Shown: positions 41,684-50,530 of the stretch, piece by piece
Layout of the letters: every line of letters starts with the position of its first letter
Numbering within the stretch: position 1 is the stretch's first letter
From: Microbacterium sp. VKM Ac-2923
GTDB taxonomy: Bacteria; Actinomycetota; Actinomycetes; Actinomycetales; Microbacteriaceae
NCBI RefSeq assembly: GCF_022815605.1
Contig: NZ_JALGRP010000001.1
Coordinates: 281,715-345,714 of the forward strand
Direction: 5' to 3'
Length of the DNA: 64,000 bases
Position numbers and translations under genes: made by a program
Notes under the pieces: model-generated
The model's input: the letters and a program-made list of their open reading frames with translations, nothing else
Database searches by the model: none
Told to the model about the DNA's origin: nothing

Positions 41684-42310
41684 ATGCCGAACACCTCCGC
41701 CCACGCGCAGTCCGATTACCAGGTGCGTCTGGAGTGGGGCGAGGTGGGCCTGGCACGCCTCGCCCCCGCGCACGTCGTGGTGATCGTGCAGACGCTCGGG
41801 CTGACCGCGCGCGCCCTGGGCGCGTGCGAGGACGGCGGCTCCCTCGACCTCGCGGCCGACGACCCCGCCGCATCCCTCGTGCTCGCAGCGGAAGGGACCG
41901 GTGCCCACGTCGTCGTCGGGGGCCTTCGAAACGCCGCGGCGGTGGCCGCGCACGCGCTGCAGGTGCAGCGGGACCGGGGCGAGCGCACGAGTATCTCGGT
42001 GATCGCGGCGGGCTACCCCGACGACGCGGGTGCCGCCGTCCTCCGGTTCGCCGTCGACGATCTGCTGGGAGCGGGAGCCGTCGTCGCCGCCCTTGGCGAC
42101 CTCGGCATCGACCATGCTTCCCCCGACGCCGCCGTCGCGGGCGAGGGCTTCCGCGCCCTGGGCGGCGCTGTCCGCCACCTGCTGACGGCCAGTGGCACCG
42201 GTCGTGCGCTCGCCGCCGAGGGTGCGCGCGATGCTGTGCTCGCCGCGGCCGCGCGCGATGCGGCATCCGTGGTCCCGACCCTGCGGGCCGGCGTCCTCAC
42301 GCCCGCCTGA
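41684..42310 (+). CDS. 2-phosphosulfolactate phosphatase (ComB)-like protein
   Basis: A 208-residue protein resembling the ComB family. Seen: YQVRLEWGEVGLARLAPAHVVVIVQTLGLT (first strand and active-site region; the usual DVLRFST is here VQTLGLT), VVVGGLRNAAAVAAHA, RTSISVIAAGYPDDAGAAVLRFAVDDLLGAGAVVAAL, which matches the VIAAGE...DDLLGAG motif, and a C-terminal helical part. In methanogens ComB acts in coenzyme M synthesis; actinobacterial homologues have unknown substrates. Because key aspartates differ, activity is uncertain. Confidence 0.62.
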   Translation: MPNTSAHAQSDYQVRLEWGEVGLARLAPAHVVVIVQTLGLTARALGACEDGGSLDLAADDPAASLVLAAEGTGAHVVVGGLRNAAAVAAHALQVQRDRGERTSISVIAAGYPDDAGAAVLRFAVDDLLGAGAVVAALGDLGIDHASPDAAVAGEGFRALGGAVRHLLTASGTGRALAAEGARDAVLAAAARDAASVVPTLRAGVLTPA

Positions 42311-42350
42311 GCCTCGCCGCGTCTCGCACTCCGGCGCGTCAGCGGGTGCG

Positions 42351-42839
42351 TCAGCGCGGCGTCGCCGCGGCCAGCCTGACGGCCGGGCTGATGTCGCGGC
42401 GCACCCACGACAGCGCGAACCGCGGGTCGAAGACCGGTGCGCACTTCGCGCACGACGTCGGACGCGTGGCCCGACGATGGCGGTAGGCCACGTGACCCGC
42501 GGGGCAGGTGCCCACCCAGGGGGCGAGCTCGTTCGCCGTCTCACCCGCGTGGGTCGTGCCGCCGACGTAGCCGAGTTCGCGTGCCGTGCGCTTCCACAGC
42601 GGCCCGTGTCCGGCCGCGGCGCCCGAGACGGCGTGGGCGACCTCGTGCAGCAGCGTCTGATGGTTGGTGTCGTCGTCGTAGCGTGCGGCGAGGTATCGCG
42701 AGACGCTGATGCGCTTGCGGCCGTAGTCGCACAGGCCGGCACGCCGCTTGGCGTTGTCGAACGCGAAGGTCCACGAGGCGTCGAGGTGCAGGGCGATCAA
42801 CGCCTCGGCCCAGGTGCGCACGCGCTGCAGATCCGACAT
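42351..42839 (-). CDS. SprT-like zinc metalloprotease domain protein
   Basis: A 162-residue SprT-like protein. Seen: LHLDASWTFAFDNAKRRAGLCDYGRKRISVSRYLAAR (family N-terminal strand), zinc motif HEVAH (65-69) with a third His in AAGHGPLWKRTARELG (His78), and a C-terminal zinc ribbon with CPAGH and CAKC. The layout is that of SprT/Spartan-type proteases, which in eukaryotes cut DNA-protein crosslinks; bacterial members are little studied. Length normal. The start is supported by a TAGTCT box 7 bases upstream. Confidence 0.9.
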   Translation of the reverse strand: MSDLQRVRTWAEALIALHLDASWTFAFDNAKRRAGLCDYGRKRISVSRYLAARYDDDTNHQTLLHEVAHAVSGAAAGHGPLWKRTARELGYVGGTTHAGETANELAPWVGTCPAGHVAYRHRRATRPTSCAKCAPVFDPRFALSWVRRDISPAVRLAAATPR

Positions 42840-42846
42840 GACCAGG

Positions 42847-42852
42847 AGACTA
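42847..42852 (-). promoter_or_regulatory. Leaderless -10 box (TAGTCT) of the sprT-like gene
   Basis: On the minus strand TAGTCT ends 7 bases before ATG 42839. Confidence 0.55.
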
Positions 42853-42869
42853 GGCGGGGGCTACGACAT

Positions 42870-43397
42870 TCAGCTCGCGACGACCTCGCGCGTGCGTCGC
42901 CGGTCGGCGGCGTCGATCGCGAGCAGCGTCGATTCAAGCTGAGCGTCGGTGGCGCCGGTGTTCTGGCGCAGGAAAAGCGCCTGTTTGAAGTCTCGGCGGG
43001 CCGCGTCGTACTCGCCCTCGTCGTAGTACACCTTGCCGCGGTGCTGGAGCGCGAAGGCGGCGATGCTCGCCCATCCCTGGCCGTCGGCCTCTTCGGCGCA
43101 CATCGTCAGTTCCTGCTCGGCGGCGGCGTACGCGCCTCGGCACTGCATGATCGTGGCGTGCAGGATGCGGGCGCGAAGCAGATCGCGGCGGGTTCCGGCC
43201 ATGCGGGCGACGCGCACCGACTGCTCCGAGATGTCCAACGCCTCGTCGAAACGGTCGAGCACCTTCAGCAGCCACACCCGCTCGAGCAGGGCGTGCAGAC
43301 TCCGCTGCGCACCGATCTCCTCGAGACGCTCCGCGCATTCGCGAGAGTCGGTGATCTCGCGCAACGTGTCGGGGTCGTACCCGTGGATGTAGCTCAC
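42870..43397 (-). CDS. Tetratricopeptide-repeat protein
   Basis: A 175-residue helical protein. Residues 40-165 hold TPR-like helix pairs: LLERVWLLKVLDRFDEALDISEQSVRVARMAG, LLRARILHATIMQCRGAYAAAEQELTMCAEEA, SIAAFALQHRGKVYYDEGEYDAARRDFKQALFLRQ. TPRs mediate protein contacts; no catalytic part is visible. GTG 43397 is preceded by GAGGAG at 6 bases. Longer frames to 43562 are Arg/Thr-rich and rejected. It lies between sprT-like and spermidine-synthase-like genes on the same strand. Confidence 0.82.
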   Translation of the reverse strand: MSYIHGYDPDTLREITDSRECAERLEEIGAQRSLHALLERVWLLKVLDRFDEALDISEQSVRVARMAGTRRDLLRARILHATIMQCRGAYAAAEQELTMCAEEADGQGWASIAAFALQHRGKVYYDEGEYDAARRDFKQALFLRQNTGATDAQLESTLLAIDAADRRRTREVVAS

Positions 43398-43491
43398 CGT
43401 CGCTCCTCTCGGTCGGGCAGGACTCTCAGTCTGCGTCGTGTGCGCGTCCAGGGCGAGACCGCCACGCGGTCGGGCGGCGAAGACGCGGGCG

Positions 43492-44358
43492 TCATCGCTC
43501 GAAGATGGATGCCGAGGGCTTCGGCGACGGCGTCGCATCGGCATCCGTCGCCACGCGCGCACCGCGCAGGAACTCGTCGATCTCCAGACCCTGCGCGACT
43601 TTCGCCGGGTGGGGCCCGGCTGCCATCAGACGGGGAAGCCACTCGACGGGCAGGGGGGCTGCGGAGGCGGCGACGACGAGGTTGCCGAAGCGGCGGCCCT
43701 TGAGCACCTGCACTTCGGCGAGCACGATGACTTCGGGCAGCACCTCGCGGATGGTCGCGACCTGACGACGGGCGAAGGCGAGGCCCGGGCCGTCGGAGAC
43801 GTTCACCAGCAGCACTCCGTCGGGGGCGAGTAGCCGCGCCGCCTCGCGGTAGAACTCCACGGTCGTCAGGTGAGCGGGCGTCTGCGCTCCCGAGTAGACG
43901 TCGCTGACGAGCAGGTCGACCGCTGCGGTGAGCCCGGCGGGCAGGCGCGAGAGACCCGCGCGCGCGTCGCCGATCCGCACGCGGACCGCGACGCCGCGGG
44001 ACAGGGGCAGGTTGTCGCGCACGAGGTCCCAGAGTGCGGGCTCCAGCTCGATCACCTGTTGGCGGGAGCCCGGCCGGGTCGCCTCGACGTAGCGGGGGAG
44101 CGTCAGCGCTCCCGCTCCGAGGTGCACCGCGGTGAGGGGTTGTCCCGGCATTCGCAGGCGGTCGATCACCGCGCCCATGCGAGCGATGTACTCGAAATGC
44201 AGATGGGTCGGATCGTCGAGGTCGACGTGCGACTGCGGGGTGCCGTCGACGACGAGCTCGAAGCCCGAGACGAAACCCGAGGGAGTCACCCGCGCGGTCG
44301 TGCCGTCCGAAAGGCGCGCCGTGGGGGCGTCGTCGGGTTCGATGCGCATTCGGGCCAT
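43492..44358 (-). CDS. Spermidine synthase-like methyltransferase-fold protein
   Basis: A 288-residue Rossmann protein. Seen: LDDPTHLHFEYIARMGAVIDRL (N-terminal part), LTAVHLGAGALTLPRYVEATRPGSRQQVIELEPALWDLVRD (nucleotide loop and acidic strand), VRVRIGDARAGLSRL, VDLLVSDVYSG (catalytic-Asp region of SpeE) and VLLVNVSDGPGL. It lacks the N-terminal beta-barrel tetramerisation domain of true SpeE, so it belongs to the actinobacterial fused/SpeE-like group whose reaction is unproven. The start is supported by a -10 box; longer frames upstream are low-complexity. Confidence 0.85.
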   Translation of the reverse strand: MARMRIEPDDAPTARLSDGTTARVTPSGFVSGFELVVDGTPQSHVDLDDPTHLHFEYIARMGAVIDRLRMPGQPLTAVHLGAGALTLPRYVEATRPGSRQQVIELEPALWDLVRDNLPLSRGVAVRVRIGDARAGLSRLPAGLTAAVDLLVSDVYSGAQTPAHLTTVEFYREAARLLAPDGVLLVNVSDGPGLAFARRQVATIREVLPEVIVLAEVQVLKGRRFGNLVVAASAAPLPVEWLPRLMAAGPHPAKVAQGLEIDEFLRGARVATDADATPSPKPSASIFER

Positions 44359-44663
44359 GGGATCCACGCTAGCCGCGACCAGCCTCGGGACCCGCCTGCG
44401 GCGTCCCCGCCGTTGCTCGACGCACGCGCGGACGGGGAGAGCAGGGTGTGCGGTGGTGGAGCGATCCGTTGCGCGGAGTGCGCGCGCGGACGCCGTCGAA
44501 AGCATCAGGATGCGCGAGGTCTGAAACACGATCGATACAAAGGTGCAATGGGCACCGTGCCACCCGCCCTGTACGGTCGTCAGAACACAGCAAAGTGGAG
44601 CGCGGCACGATGACGTGACAGCGCCGTCGTCCTCCTCCTTTCCCCCCGGAAGGTGCAACGAAA
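44359..44663. other. 305-base gap upstream of the peptide-transport operon
   Basis: No coding frame is convincing here. It holds the promoter of the minus-strand spermidine-synthase-like gene at one end and GGAAGGTG, the ribosome site of the binding-protein gene, at the other. TACGGT near 44573 is a possible -10 box for the transport operon, about 85 bases upstream of the ribosome site, which would leave a normal leader, unlike most genes in the window. Confidence 0.4.
44366..44371 (-). promoter_or_regulatory. Leaderless -10 box (TAGCGT) of the spermidine-synthase-like gene
   Basis: On the minus strand TAGCGT ends 7 bases before ATG 44358. Confidence 0.6.
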
Positions 44664-46331
44664 ATGCTCAGTACCCTACGACGCCGTCTGCTGGTCGGCG
44701 GGACCGCCGTCGCGATCGGCGCTCTCGTCCTGTCGGGCTGCACGAGTCAGCGCGACGACTCCGGCGGGGGCGACACCGGCGCAGACGTCGACTCGACCTT
44801 CGTCTTCGGCGCCTCGGGCGATCCGTCCAGCCTCGACCCCGCGTTCGCCAGCGACGGCGAGTCGTTCCGCATCTCGCGGCAGATCTTCGAGGGACTCATC
44901 GGCGTCGAGTCCGGCACCGCCGACCCCGCCCCCATGCTCGCCGAGAGCTGGGAGCAGTCCGAAGACGGTCTGTCCTACACCTTCCAGCTCAAGGAGGGCG
45001 TGACCTTCCACGACGGCACCGAGTTCAACGCCGAGGCGGTCTGCTTCAACTTCGACCGGCAGAACAACTTCACCGGTATCGCCCAGTCCGAGAGCCTGTC
45101 GTACTACTGGGGCAAGATCATGCGCGGCTACGCCGACACCGGCACGTCCATCTACGGCGGATGCGAGGCGGCCAGCCCCACCGAGGCGACGATCACCCTG
45201 ACGGAGCCGTTCGCCGGCTTCATCCCCGCGCTCTCGCTACCGGCCTTCGCGATCCAGAGTCCCGCCGCGTTGCAGCAGTACACCGCCGACGAGGTCGGCG
45301 GGACGTCGGAGGCGCCCACCCTCAGCGAGTACGCGCAGGGGCACCCGACGGGCACCGGTCCGTTCCAGTTCGAGTCGTGGGAGCCCGGCGCCGAGGCGAC
45401 CGTCACCGCCTACGACGGCTACTGGGGCGAGCAGGGCCAGGTGCAGGAGGTCATCTTCCGCGTGATCGGCGACACCACCGCCCGCCGCCAGGCTCTCGAG
45501 TCGGGGTCGATCGACGGCTACGACCTGGTGGCACCGGCCGACCTCGGTGCCCTCGAGGGCGCCGGGTACATGCTGACCAACCGCGATCCGTTCAACATCC
45601 TCTACCTCGGTATGAACCAGGCCGACCCGGCTCTCGCCGACATCCGTGTCCGTGAGGCCATCGCCCACGCCATCGACAAGGAGCAGCTGGTCACCCAGGT
45701 GCTGCCCGAGGGCACGACCGTGGCATCCCAGTTCATGCCCGACAGCGTGATCGGCTTCAACTCCGGCGTGACGACGTACGACTTCGATCAGGATGCCGCC
45801 AAGGCGCTGCTCGCCGAGGCCGGTTTCACCGACGCCAGCCCGCTGACGCTGACGTTCAACTACCCGGTCAACATCTCGCGCCCCTACATGCCGAACCCCG
45901 AGCAGATCTTCACCAACCTGCAGTCGCAGCTGCAGGCCGTGGGTATCGTGCTCAACCCGGTGTCGAACGAGTGGGGCGAGTACCTCGACCTCATCCAGGG
46001 CGGCAGTGAGCACGGCATCCACCTCCTCGGCTGGACCGGCGACTACAACGACCCCGACAACTTCGTGGGGACCTTCTTCGGGGGACAGTCCAACGAGTGG
46101 GGCTTCGACAATGCCGAGCTGTTCTCGGCACTCACCTCGGCCCGAGGCCTTGCGACCGAGGCGGAGCAGGACCCGGCGTACCAGGCCGTCAACGAGCAGA
46201 TCGCGACGTTCCTCCCCGGCATTCCGCTCGCCAACCCCGTGCCGACGCTCGCCTTCGCGCCCCGCGTGAAGTCGTACCCGGCCAGCCCCGTGCAGGACGA
46301 GGTCTACAACGAGATCGAACTGACCGAGTGA
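44664..46331 (+). CDS. Peptide ABC transporter substrate-binding lipoprotein (DppA/OppA-like)
   Basis: A 555-residue family-5 solute-binding protein. A lipoprotein signal is clear: RRRLLVGGTAVAIGALVLSGC with lipobox LSGC and Cys26, followed by a Ser/Gly/Asp linker. Seen: TFVFGASGDPSSLDPAFASDG, FEGLIGVESGTADPAPMLAESWEQSEDGLSYTFQLKEGVTFHDGTEFNAE (family signature), LSYYWGKIM, RREALESG-like RRQALESGSIDGYDLV, VREAIAHAIDKEQLV. Length normal for peptide or oligosaccharide binders. Ligand class (di-/oligopeptide) is inferred from permease and ATPase types. First gene of a four-part importer. Confidence 0.93.
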   Translation: MLSTLRRRLLVGGTAVAIGALVLSGCTSQRDDSGGGDTGADVDSTFVFGASGDPSSLDPAFASDGESFRISRQIFEGLIGVESGTADPAPMLAESWEQSEDGLSYTFQLKEGVTFHDGTEFNAEAVCFNFDRQNNFTGIAQSESLSYYWGKIMRGYADTGTSIYGGCEAASPTEATITLTEPFAGFIPALSLPAFAIQSPAALQQYTADEVGGTSEAPTLSEYAQGHPTGTGPFQFESWEPGAEATVTAYDGYWGEQGQVQEVIFRVIGDTTARRQALESGSIDGYDLVAPADLGALEGAGYMLTNRDPFNILYLGMNQADPALADIRVREAIAHAIDKEQLVTQVLPEGTTVASQFMPDSVIGFNSGVTTYDFDQDAAKALLAEAGFTDASPLTLTFNYPVNISRPYMPNPEQIFTNLQSQLQAVGIVLNPVSNEWGEYLDLIQGGSEHGIHLLGWTGDYNDPDNFVGTFFGGQSNEWGFDNAELFSALTSARGLATEAEQDPAYQAVNEQIATFLPGIPLANPVPTLAFAPRVKSYPASPVQDEVYNEIELTE

Positions 46332-46334
46332 CCC

Positions 46335-46382
46335 GGATGCCGCGGGCCCCACGTCGTCATGACGTCGAGGCCCGTGGCATCC
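46335..46382 (+). repeat. Hairpin 1 between binding-protein and permease genes
   Basis: Arms GGATGCCGCGGGCC (46335-46348) and GGCCCGTGGCATCC (46369-46382) pair at 13 of 14 positions. A gap stem-loop after the binding-protein gene of an ABC importer commonly protects the upstream message and reduces read-through. Confidence 0.7.
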
Positions 46383-46431
46383 GGATGCCGGGGGTTCCGA
46401 CGCCAGCGCGGCCCAGGAATCCCCGGCATCC
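46383..46431 (+). repeat. Hairpin 2 between binding-protein and permease genes
   Basis: Arms 46383-46398 and 46416-46431 pair at 15 of 16 positions. It abuts hairpin 1 without spacing. Because the 3' arm of hairpin 1 and the 5' arm of hairpin 2 contain GGCATCC and GGATGCC, they can also pair with each other. Confidence 0.7.
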
Positions 46432-46466
46432 CGTGTTCCCCCGCTCCCGACTCCCTGTGAGAACCC

Positions 46467-47471
46467 GTGCTCCGCACCATCGGCAGGCGCCTGCTCCTGC
46501 TCATCCCGACCCTGTTCGGCCTCTCGATCCTCCTGTTCGCGTGGGTTCGCGCCCTCCCGGGCGGCCCCGCCGTCGCTCTGCTGGGGGAGCGGGCGACCCC
46601 CGAGGCCGTCGCCCGCATCAATGAGCTCTACGGCTTCAATGAGCCCCTGTACGTGCAGTACTTCACGTGGCTCGGACGCCTGGCCACGGGCGACTTCGGC
46701 TCTTCCATCCAGACCGGCCGCCCGGTGCTGGAGGAATTCGTGCGCCGCTTCCCCGCCACCCTCGAGCTGTCCATCGGCGCCCTCATCGTGGCGGTGGGCA
46801 TCGGCATCCCCCTCGGATACTGGGCCGCCCGGCGCCACGGCAAGATCTGGGATCACACCGCCGTCGTCCTGAGTCTCATCGGCATCACGATCCCGGTGTT
46901 CTTCCTGGCGTTCATCCTGAAGTACGTGTTCGCGGTGCAGTTGGGGTGGCTGCCCTCGGACGGCCGGCAGAACCCGCGCATCGACGCGACGCACTACACG
47001 AACTTGTACGTGTTCGACGGTCTGATCACGGGCGAGTTCGACGCGTCGTGGGATGCCATCCTGCACCTGATCCTGCCGGCCATCGCCCTGGGCACCATCC
47101 CGCTCGCGATCATCGTGCGCATCACGCGCGCCTCGGTGCTCGAGGTGCAGAACGCCGACTATGTGCGCACGGGCCGGGCGAAGGGCATCGGGACGGGGAC
47201 CCTCCGCAACCGCTTCATCCTGCGCAACGCGATGCTGCCCGTCATCACCACGGTGGGCCTGCAGGCGGGACTACTGATTTCCGGGGCGGTGCTCACCGAG
47301 ACGGTGTTCGCGTTCCCCGGCATCGGGCAGTTCCTCGCGCGGGCGATCTTCACGCGCGACTTCCCCGTGCTGCAGGGCTTCATCATCTTCATCGCGATCG
47401 CGTATGCGCTCATCAACCTGCTGGTCGACCTGTCGTACAGCGTCATCGACCCGAGAGTGAGAGTCCAGTGA
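46467..47471 (+). CDS. Peptide ABC transporter permease (DppB-like)
   Basis: A 334-residue inner-membrane permease with about six helices. Seen: LRTIGRRLLLLIPTLFGLSILLFAWVRALPGGPA (helix 1 and the DppB N-terminal motif), TGDFGSSIQTGRPVLEEFVRRFPATLELSI, and the cytoplasmic EAA loop VRITRASVLEVQNADYVRTGRAKGIG, which contacts the ATPase, then ETVFAFPGIGQFLARAIFTRDFPVLQG. GTG start. The stop overlaps the next permease start by 4 bases (GTGA). Confidence 0.93.
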   Translation: MLRTIGRRLLLLIPTLFGLSILLFAWVRALPGGPAVALLGERATPEAVARINELYGFNEPLYVQYFTWLGRLATGDFGSSIQTGRPVLEEFVRRFPATLELSIGALIVAVGIGIPLGYWAARRHGKIWDHTAVVLSLIGITIPVFFLAFILKYVFAVQLGWLPSDGRQNPRIDATHYTNLYVFDGLITGEFDASWDAILHLILPAIALGTIPLAIIVRITRASVLEVQNADYVRTGRAKGIGTGTLRNRFILRNAMLPVITTVGLQAGLLISGAVLTETVFAFPGIGQFLARAIFTRDFPVLQGFIIFIAIAYALINLLVDLSYSVIDPRVRVQ

Positions 47472-48430
47472 GCTCCGGCATCCTCCCTCCCGCCCCCAGT
47501 GGCGGTCCCGTCGACGACAACGCGATCGTCGACGGGCAGCTCCTGGCCGCGCAAGCCCGCGGCGGCGGCTTCTGGCACGACGTCTTCCAGCGTCTGCGCC
47601 GCAGCCCCGTGGCCTGGATCGGCGCGATCATCGTGCTGGCGTTCCTGCTCGTCGCCGCCCTCGCACCGCTTCTCGCGCCATACCCCGCCGAGTCGCTCCC
47701 CGGTCAGGGCTTCATCACGCCCACCGATATCCCCGGACCGGGCGAGATGGCGGAGTTCCCGCTCGGTCTCGACCGCTTCGGCGGCGACGTCCTGTCGAAA
47801 CTCATCTGGGGCGCGCAGGCGTCGCTGCAGATCGGCGTGATCTCCACGGCTCTGGGCCTGCTCGGGGGCATGAGTCTCGGACTGCTCGCCGGCATGTTCG
47901 GCGGATGGGTCGACGCGCTCGTCATGCGCTTCGTCGACATCCTGCTCTCGGTGCCCAACCTGCTGCTCGCCGTGTCGATCGCCGCGATCCTCGGACAGAG
48001 CCAACTCGCGATCATGATCGCCATCGGCGCCTCCCAGGTGCCGGTGTTCGCGCGCTTGCTGCGCGCGTCGATGCTGCAGCAACGCGGTGCGGACTACGTG
48101 TTGTCGGCGCAGACCCTCGGCCTCAGTCGCCGGACGATCACGATGACTCACGTGCTGCCCAACAGCGTGGGGCCGGTGATCGTGCAGGGCACCCTGACGC
48201 TCGCGACCGCCGTGATCGACGCCGCCGCGCTGTCGTTCCTGGGCCTCGGCGGCGGGTTGCCGCAGACCGCCGAGTGGGGCCGGATGCTGACGTACGCGCA
48301 GGCGGAGCTCGCGATCGCGCCGTGGTTGGCGTTCCTGCCGGGCATCTGCATCGCGGTGACCGCGCTGGGCTTCACCCTGCTGGGAGAGTCTCTGCGCGAG
48401 GCGATGGACCCGCGCACGCGGGCACGCTAG
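47468..48430 (+). CDS. Peptide ABC transporter permease (DppC-like)
   Basis: A 320-residue permease. An N-terminal cytoplasmic stretch of about 40 residues precedes helix 1 (PVAWIGAIIVLAFLLVAALAPLLAPY). Seen: FPLGLDRFGGDVLSKLIWGAQASLQIGVIS (the DppC G-x-D-x-x-G-D-v-l-s motif), SVPNLLLAVSIAAILGQ, EAA loop RLLRASMLQQRGADYVLSAQTLGLS, DAAALSFLGLGGGLPQTAEWGRML. GTG start within the stop of the first permease. The two permeases pair to form the channel. Confidence 0.93.
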   Translation: MSSGILPPAPSGGPVDDNAIVDGQLLAAQARGGGFWHDVFQRLRRSPVAWIGAIIVLAFLLVAALAPLLAPYPAESLPGQGFITPTDIPGPGEMAEFPLGLDRFGGDVLSKLIWGAQASLQIGVISTALGLLGGMSLGLLAGMFGGWVDALVMRFVDILLSVPNLLLAVSIAAILGQSQLAIMIAIGASQVPVFARLLRASMLQQRGADYVLSAQTLGLSRRTITMTHVLPNSVGPVIVQGTLTLATAVIDAAALSFLGLGGGLPQTAEWGRMLTYAQAELAIAPWLAFLPGICIAVTALGFTLLGESLREAMDPRTRAR

Positions 48431-48449
48431 CCCTGGGCGGTCGTCGAGA

Positions 48450-48515
48450 ACAGGGGATTGTTCGAGAACAGGACGTGCCGAGTCTGATCCGGCCTGTCTG
48501 GGAACGATCCCCTGT
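48450..48515. terminator. Imperfect inverted repeat between convergent transport genes
   Basis: Arms 48450-48472 and 48493-48515 pair at 18 of 23 positions (ACAGGGGAT and GTTC blocks exact) around a 20-base loop. It lies 20 bases after the permease stop and 80 bases after the minus-strand ATPase stop, a position for a two-way terminator. Confidence 0.55.
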
Positions 48516-48595
48516 CCCGCCGGGCCGGGGCGACAACCCTGCACACCCGCGGCGGCCCGGTAACCCCGTCGGGTCATGGCGCGGCCGCGCGGAGA

Positions 48596-50263
48596 TCAGC
48601 CGGCCAGCCCCAGCTCGTTCCCCGGGATCGATGCCAGCAGGCGCCGCGTGTACGGGTCGCGCGGGTTGGTGAAGACCTCTTCGCTGGATGCCGCCTCGAC
48701 CAGGCGCCCGTCCTTCATGACGCACACGTAGTCGCTGATCAGGCGCACCACCGCGAGGTCGTGCGAGATGAAGAGGTAGCTCAGGCCGTACTCGCGCTGC
48801 AGGTCGCCCAGCAGATCGAGGATCTGCGCCTGCACGAGCACGTCGAGCGCTGACACGGGCTCGTCGCACACGATCAGCTCGGGCGACAGGGCGAGAGCGC
48901 GCGCGATCGCGACGCGCTGCCGTTGCCCGCCCGACAGCTCCGACGGATAGCGACGGAGCATGGATGCCGGCAGAGCCACGTCATCCATCAGTCGACGCAC
49001 GCGCTTCGAGCGCTCGGCCTTGGACCCGCGCTTGTAGAACGCCAGCGGCTCCTCGACGATCCGCTCCACCGTGAACATGGGGTTGAGGCTGGAGTACGGG
49101 TCCTGGAAGATCGGCTGGACCTTCTGCCGGAACTGCCGGAGTGCTTCTCCCTTCAGCGCGGCGACGTCCTGGCCGTCGAAGGTGATCGAGCCGCTGGTGG
49201 GCTCGACGATGTTCAGGAGCATGCGGGCCGTGGTGGTCTTGCCCGAGCCGGATTCGCCGACGATCGCCACGGTCTGGCCGCGGGGGATCGACAGCGACAC
49301 GTCATCGACGGCGCGGAAGTCGTCGCCGCGGCCGCGGACGGGGTACACCTTCGTCAGGTTCGTGATCTCGACGATGTTGTCGCGCGCGGTCGCGACCGGC
49401 CGATCGCTGCGGAAGTCCTCGGGCCGAAGGCGCACCGCTGCCACCGAGGGCGCCGCTGCCACCAGCGACTTCGTGTAGGCGTGCTGCGGGTTCTCGAGGA
49501 TCTGCCTCGCCGGTCCCTGTTCCACCACCCGCCCGCGGTGCATCACGACGACCCTCGAAGCGCGTTCGGCGGCGAGGCCCAGGTCGTGGGTGATGAGGAG
49601 GACGGCAGCGCCCAACTCGTCCGTCTGCTTGGCGATCTGGTCGAGGATCGTCTGCTGAACGGTCACATCGAGCGCGCTCGTCGGCTCGTCGGCGATCAGC
49701 AGACGAGGTCGGCACGCGAGGCCGATCGCGATGAGCGCGCGCTGACGCATCCCGCCCGAGAATTCGTGCGGGTACTGCCTCGCGCGCTTCTCGGCATCCG
49801 GGAGCCCCGCCGCCTCCAGCGCCTCGACGACTTTCCCCGTGAGATTCGAGCGGTCGGCGAGGCCGTGCGCGAGCAACGTCTCGGCGACCTGCGTGCCGAT
49901 CTTGGCGACCGGGTTCAGGTTGGACATCGGGTCCTGCGGCACCAGACCGATCTGTCGGCCGCGTACCTGACGCATGCGTGCCTCGCCGAACGTGGTGAGG
50001 TCGTCGCCGTCGAGCAGGATCTGCCCGCGGGTGACGTGGCCGCCCGATGCCAGCAGGCCGATGATCGCCATCGCCGTCGTCGACTTGCCGGAACCGGACT
50101 CGCCGACGATCGCGATGGTCTCGCCGGCGTGGATGTCGAGGTTCACGCCGTCGACGGCCCGCACGGGGCCGTCCATGGTGCGGAAGTCGACGGCCAGGTC
50201 GCGGACCGACAGGAGGGGAGGGGGGGATGCCGGAGCGGGGGGACCGGCGACATCGGAGGTCAT
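48596..50263 (-). CDS. Fused double ATPase of a peptide ABC importer (DppD-DppF type)
   Basis: A 555-residue protein with two complete ATPase domains. First: GESGSGKSTTAMAII, FSGGMRQRALIAIG, LLIADEPTSALDVTVQ; second: GESGSGKTTARMLL, LSGGQRQRVAIARAL, LIVCDEPVSALDVLVQ, each followed by an H-loop SHDLA/THDLG. The first resembles DppD, the second DppF, so the single chain replaces the two separate subunits. It faces the SBP-permease operon tail to tail and probably powers it, although on its own transcript. Start ATG 50263; an N-terminal extension to 50347 is Arg/Gly-rich and non-homologous. GGAGG is at the start only weakly placed. Confidence 0.92.
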   Translation of the reverse strand: MTSDVAGPPAPASPPPLLSVRDLAVDFRTMDGPVRAVDGVNLDIHAGETIAIVGESGSGKSTTAMAIIGLLASGGHVTRGQILLDGDDLTTFGEARMRQVRGRQIGLVPQDPMSNLNPVAKIGTQVAETLLAHGLADRSNLTGKVVEALEAAGLPDAEKRARQYPHEFSGGMRQRALIAIGLACRPRLLIADEPTSALDVTVQQTILDQIAKQTDELGAAVLLITHDLGLAAERASRVVVMHRGRVVEQGPARQILENPQHAYTKSLVAAAPSVAAVRLRPEDFRSDRPVATARDNIVEITNLTKVYPVRGRGDDFRAVDDVSLSIPRGQTVAIVGESGSGKTTTARMLLNIVEPTSGSITFDGQDVAALKGEALRQFRQKVQPIFQDPYSSLNPMFTVERIVEEPLAFYKRGSKAERSKRVRRLMDDVALPASMLRRYPSELSGGQRQRVAIARALALSPELIVCDEPVSALDVLVQAQILDLLGDLQREYGLSYLFISHDLAVVRLISDYVCVMKDGRLVEAASSEEVFTNPRDPYTRRLLASIPGNELGLAG

Positions 50264-50518
50264 CCCCCTATCCTCACCCGCGGCGGCCGTTCTGCCCAGC
50301 CTTCCCCGCCGATCGTCACACCCCCGTAACGCCATTCCCCGCCGCACCGGTGCGCGGGATGGACGGCGAGCGAGGGCCGGTTCGGGGCGCTATCGGCGGG
50401 TCGGGGCGCGCCGATCCCGCCCCCGGTCGCCGAATCCGCCCCGAGCCGCACCCACCTGCGCTGGCCGGCCCCGGGAGAGGAAGCGATCCACCCCGCCAGC
50501 GAGCCGCTCGGGCGGCAT

Positions 50519-50524
50519 TACGGT
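50519..50524 (+). promoter_or_regulatory. Leaderless -10 box (TACGGT) of pxpA
   Basis: TACGGT ends 6 bases before ATG 50531. Confidence 0.5.
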
Positions 50525-50530
50525 GTCAGC

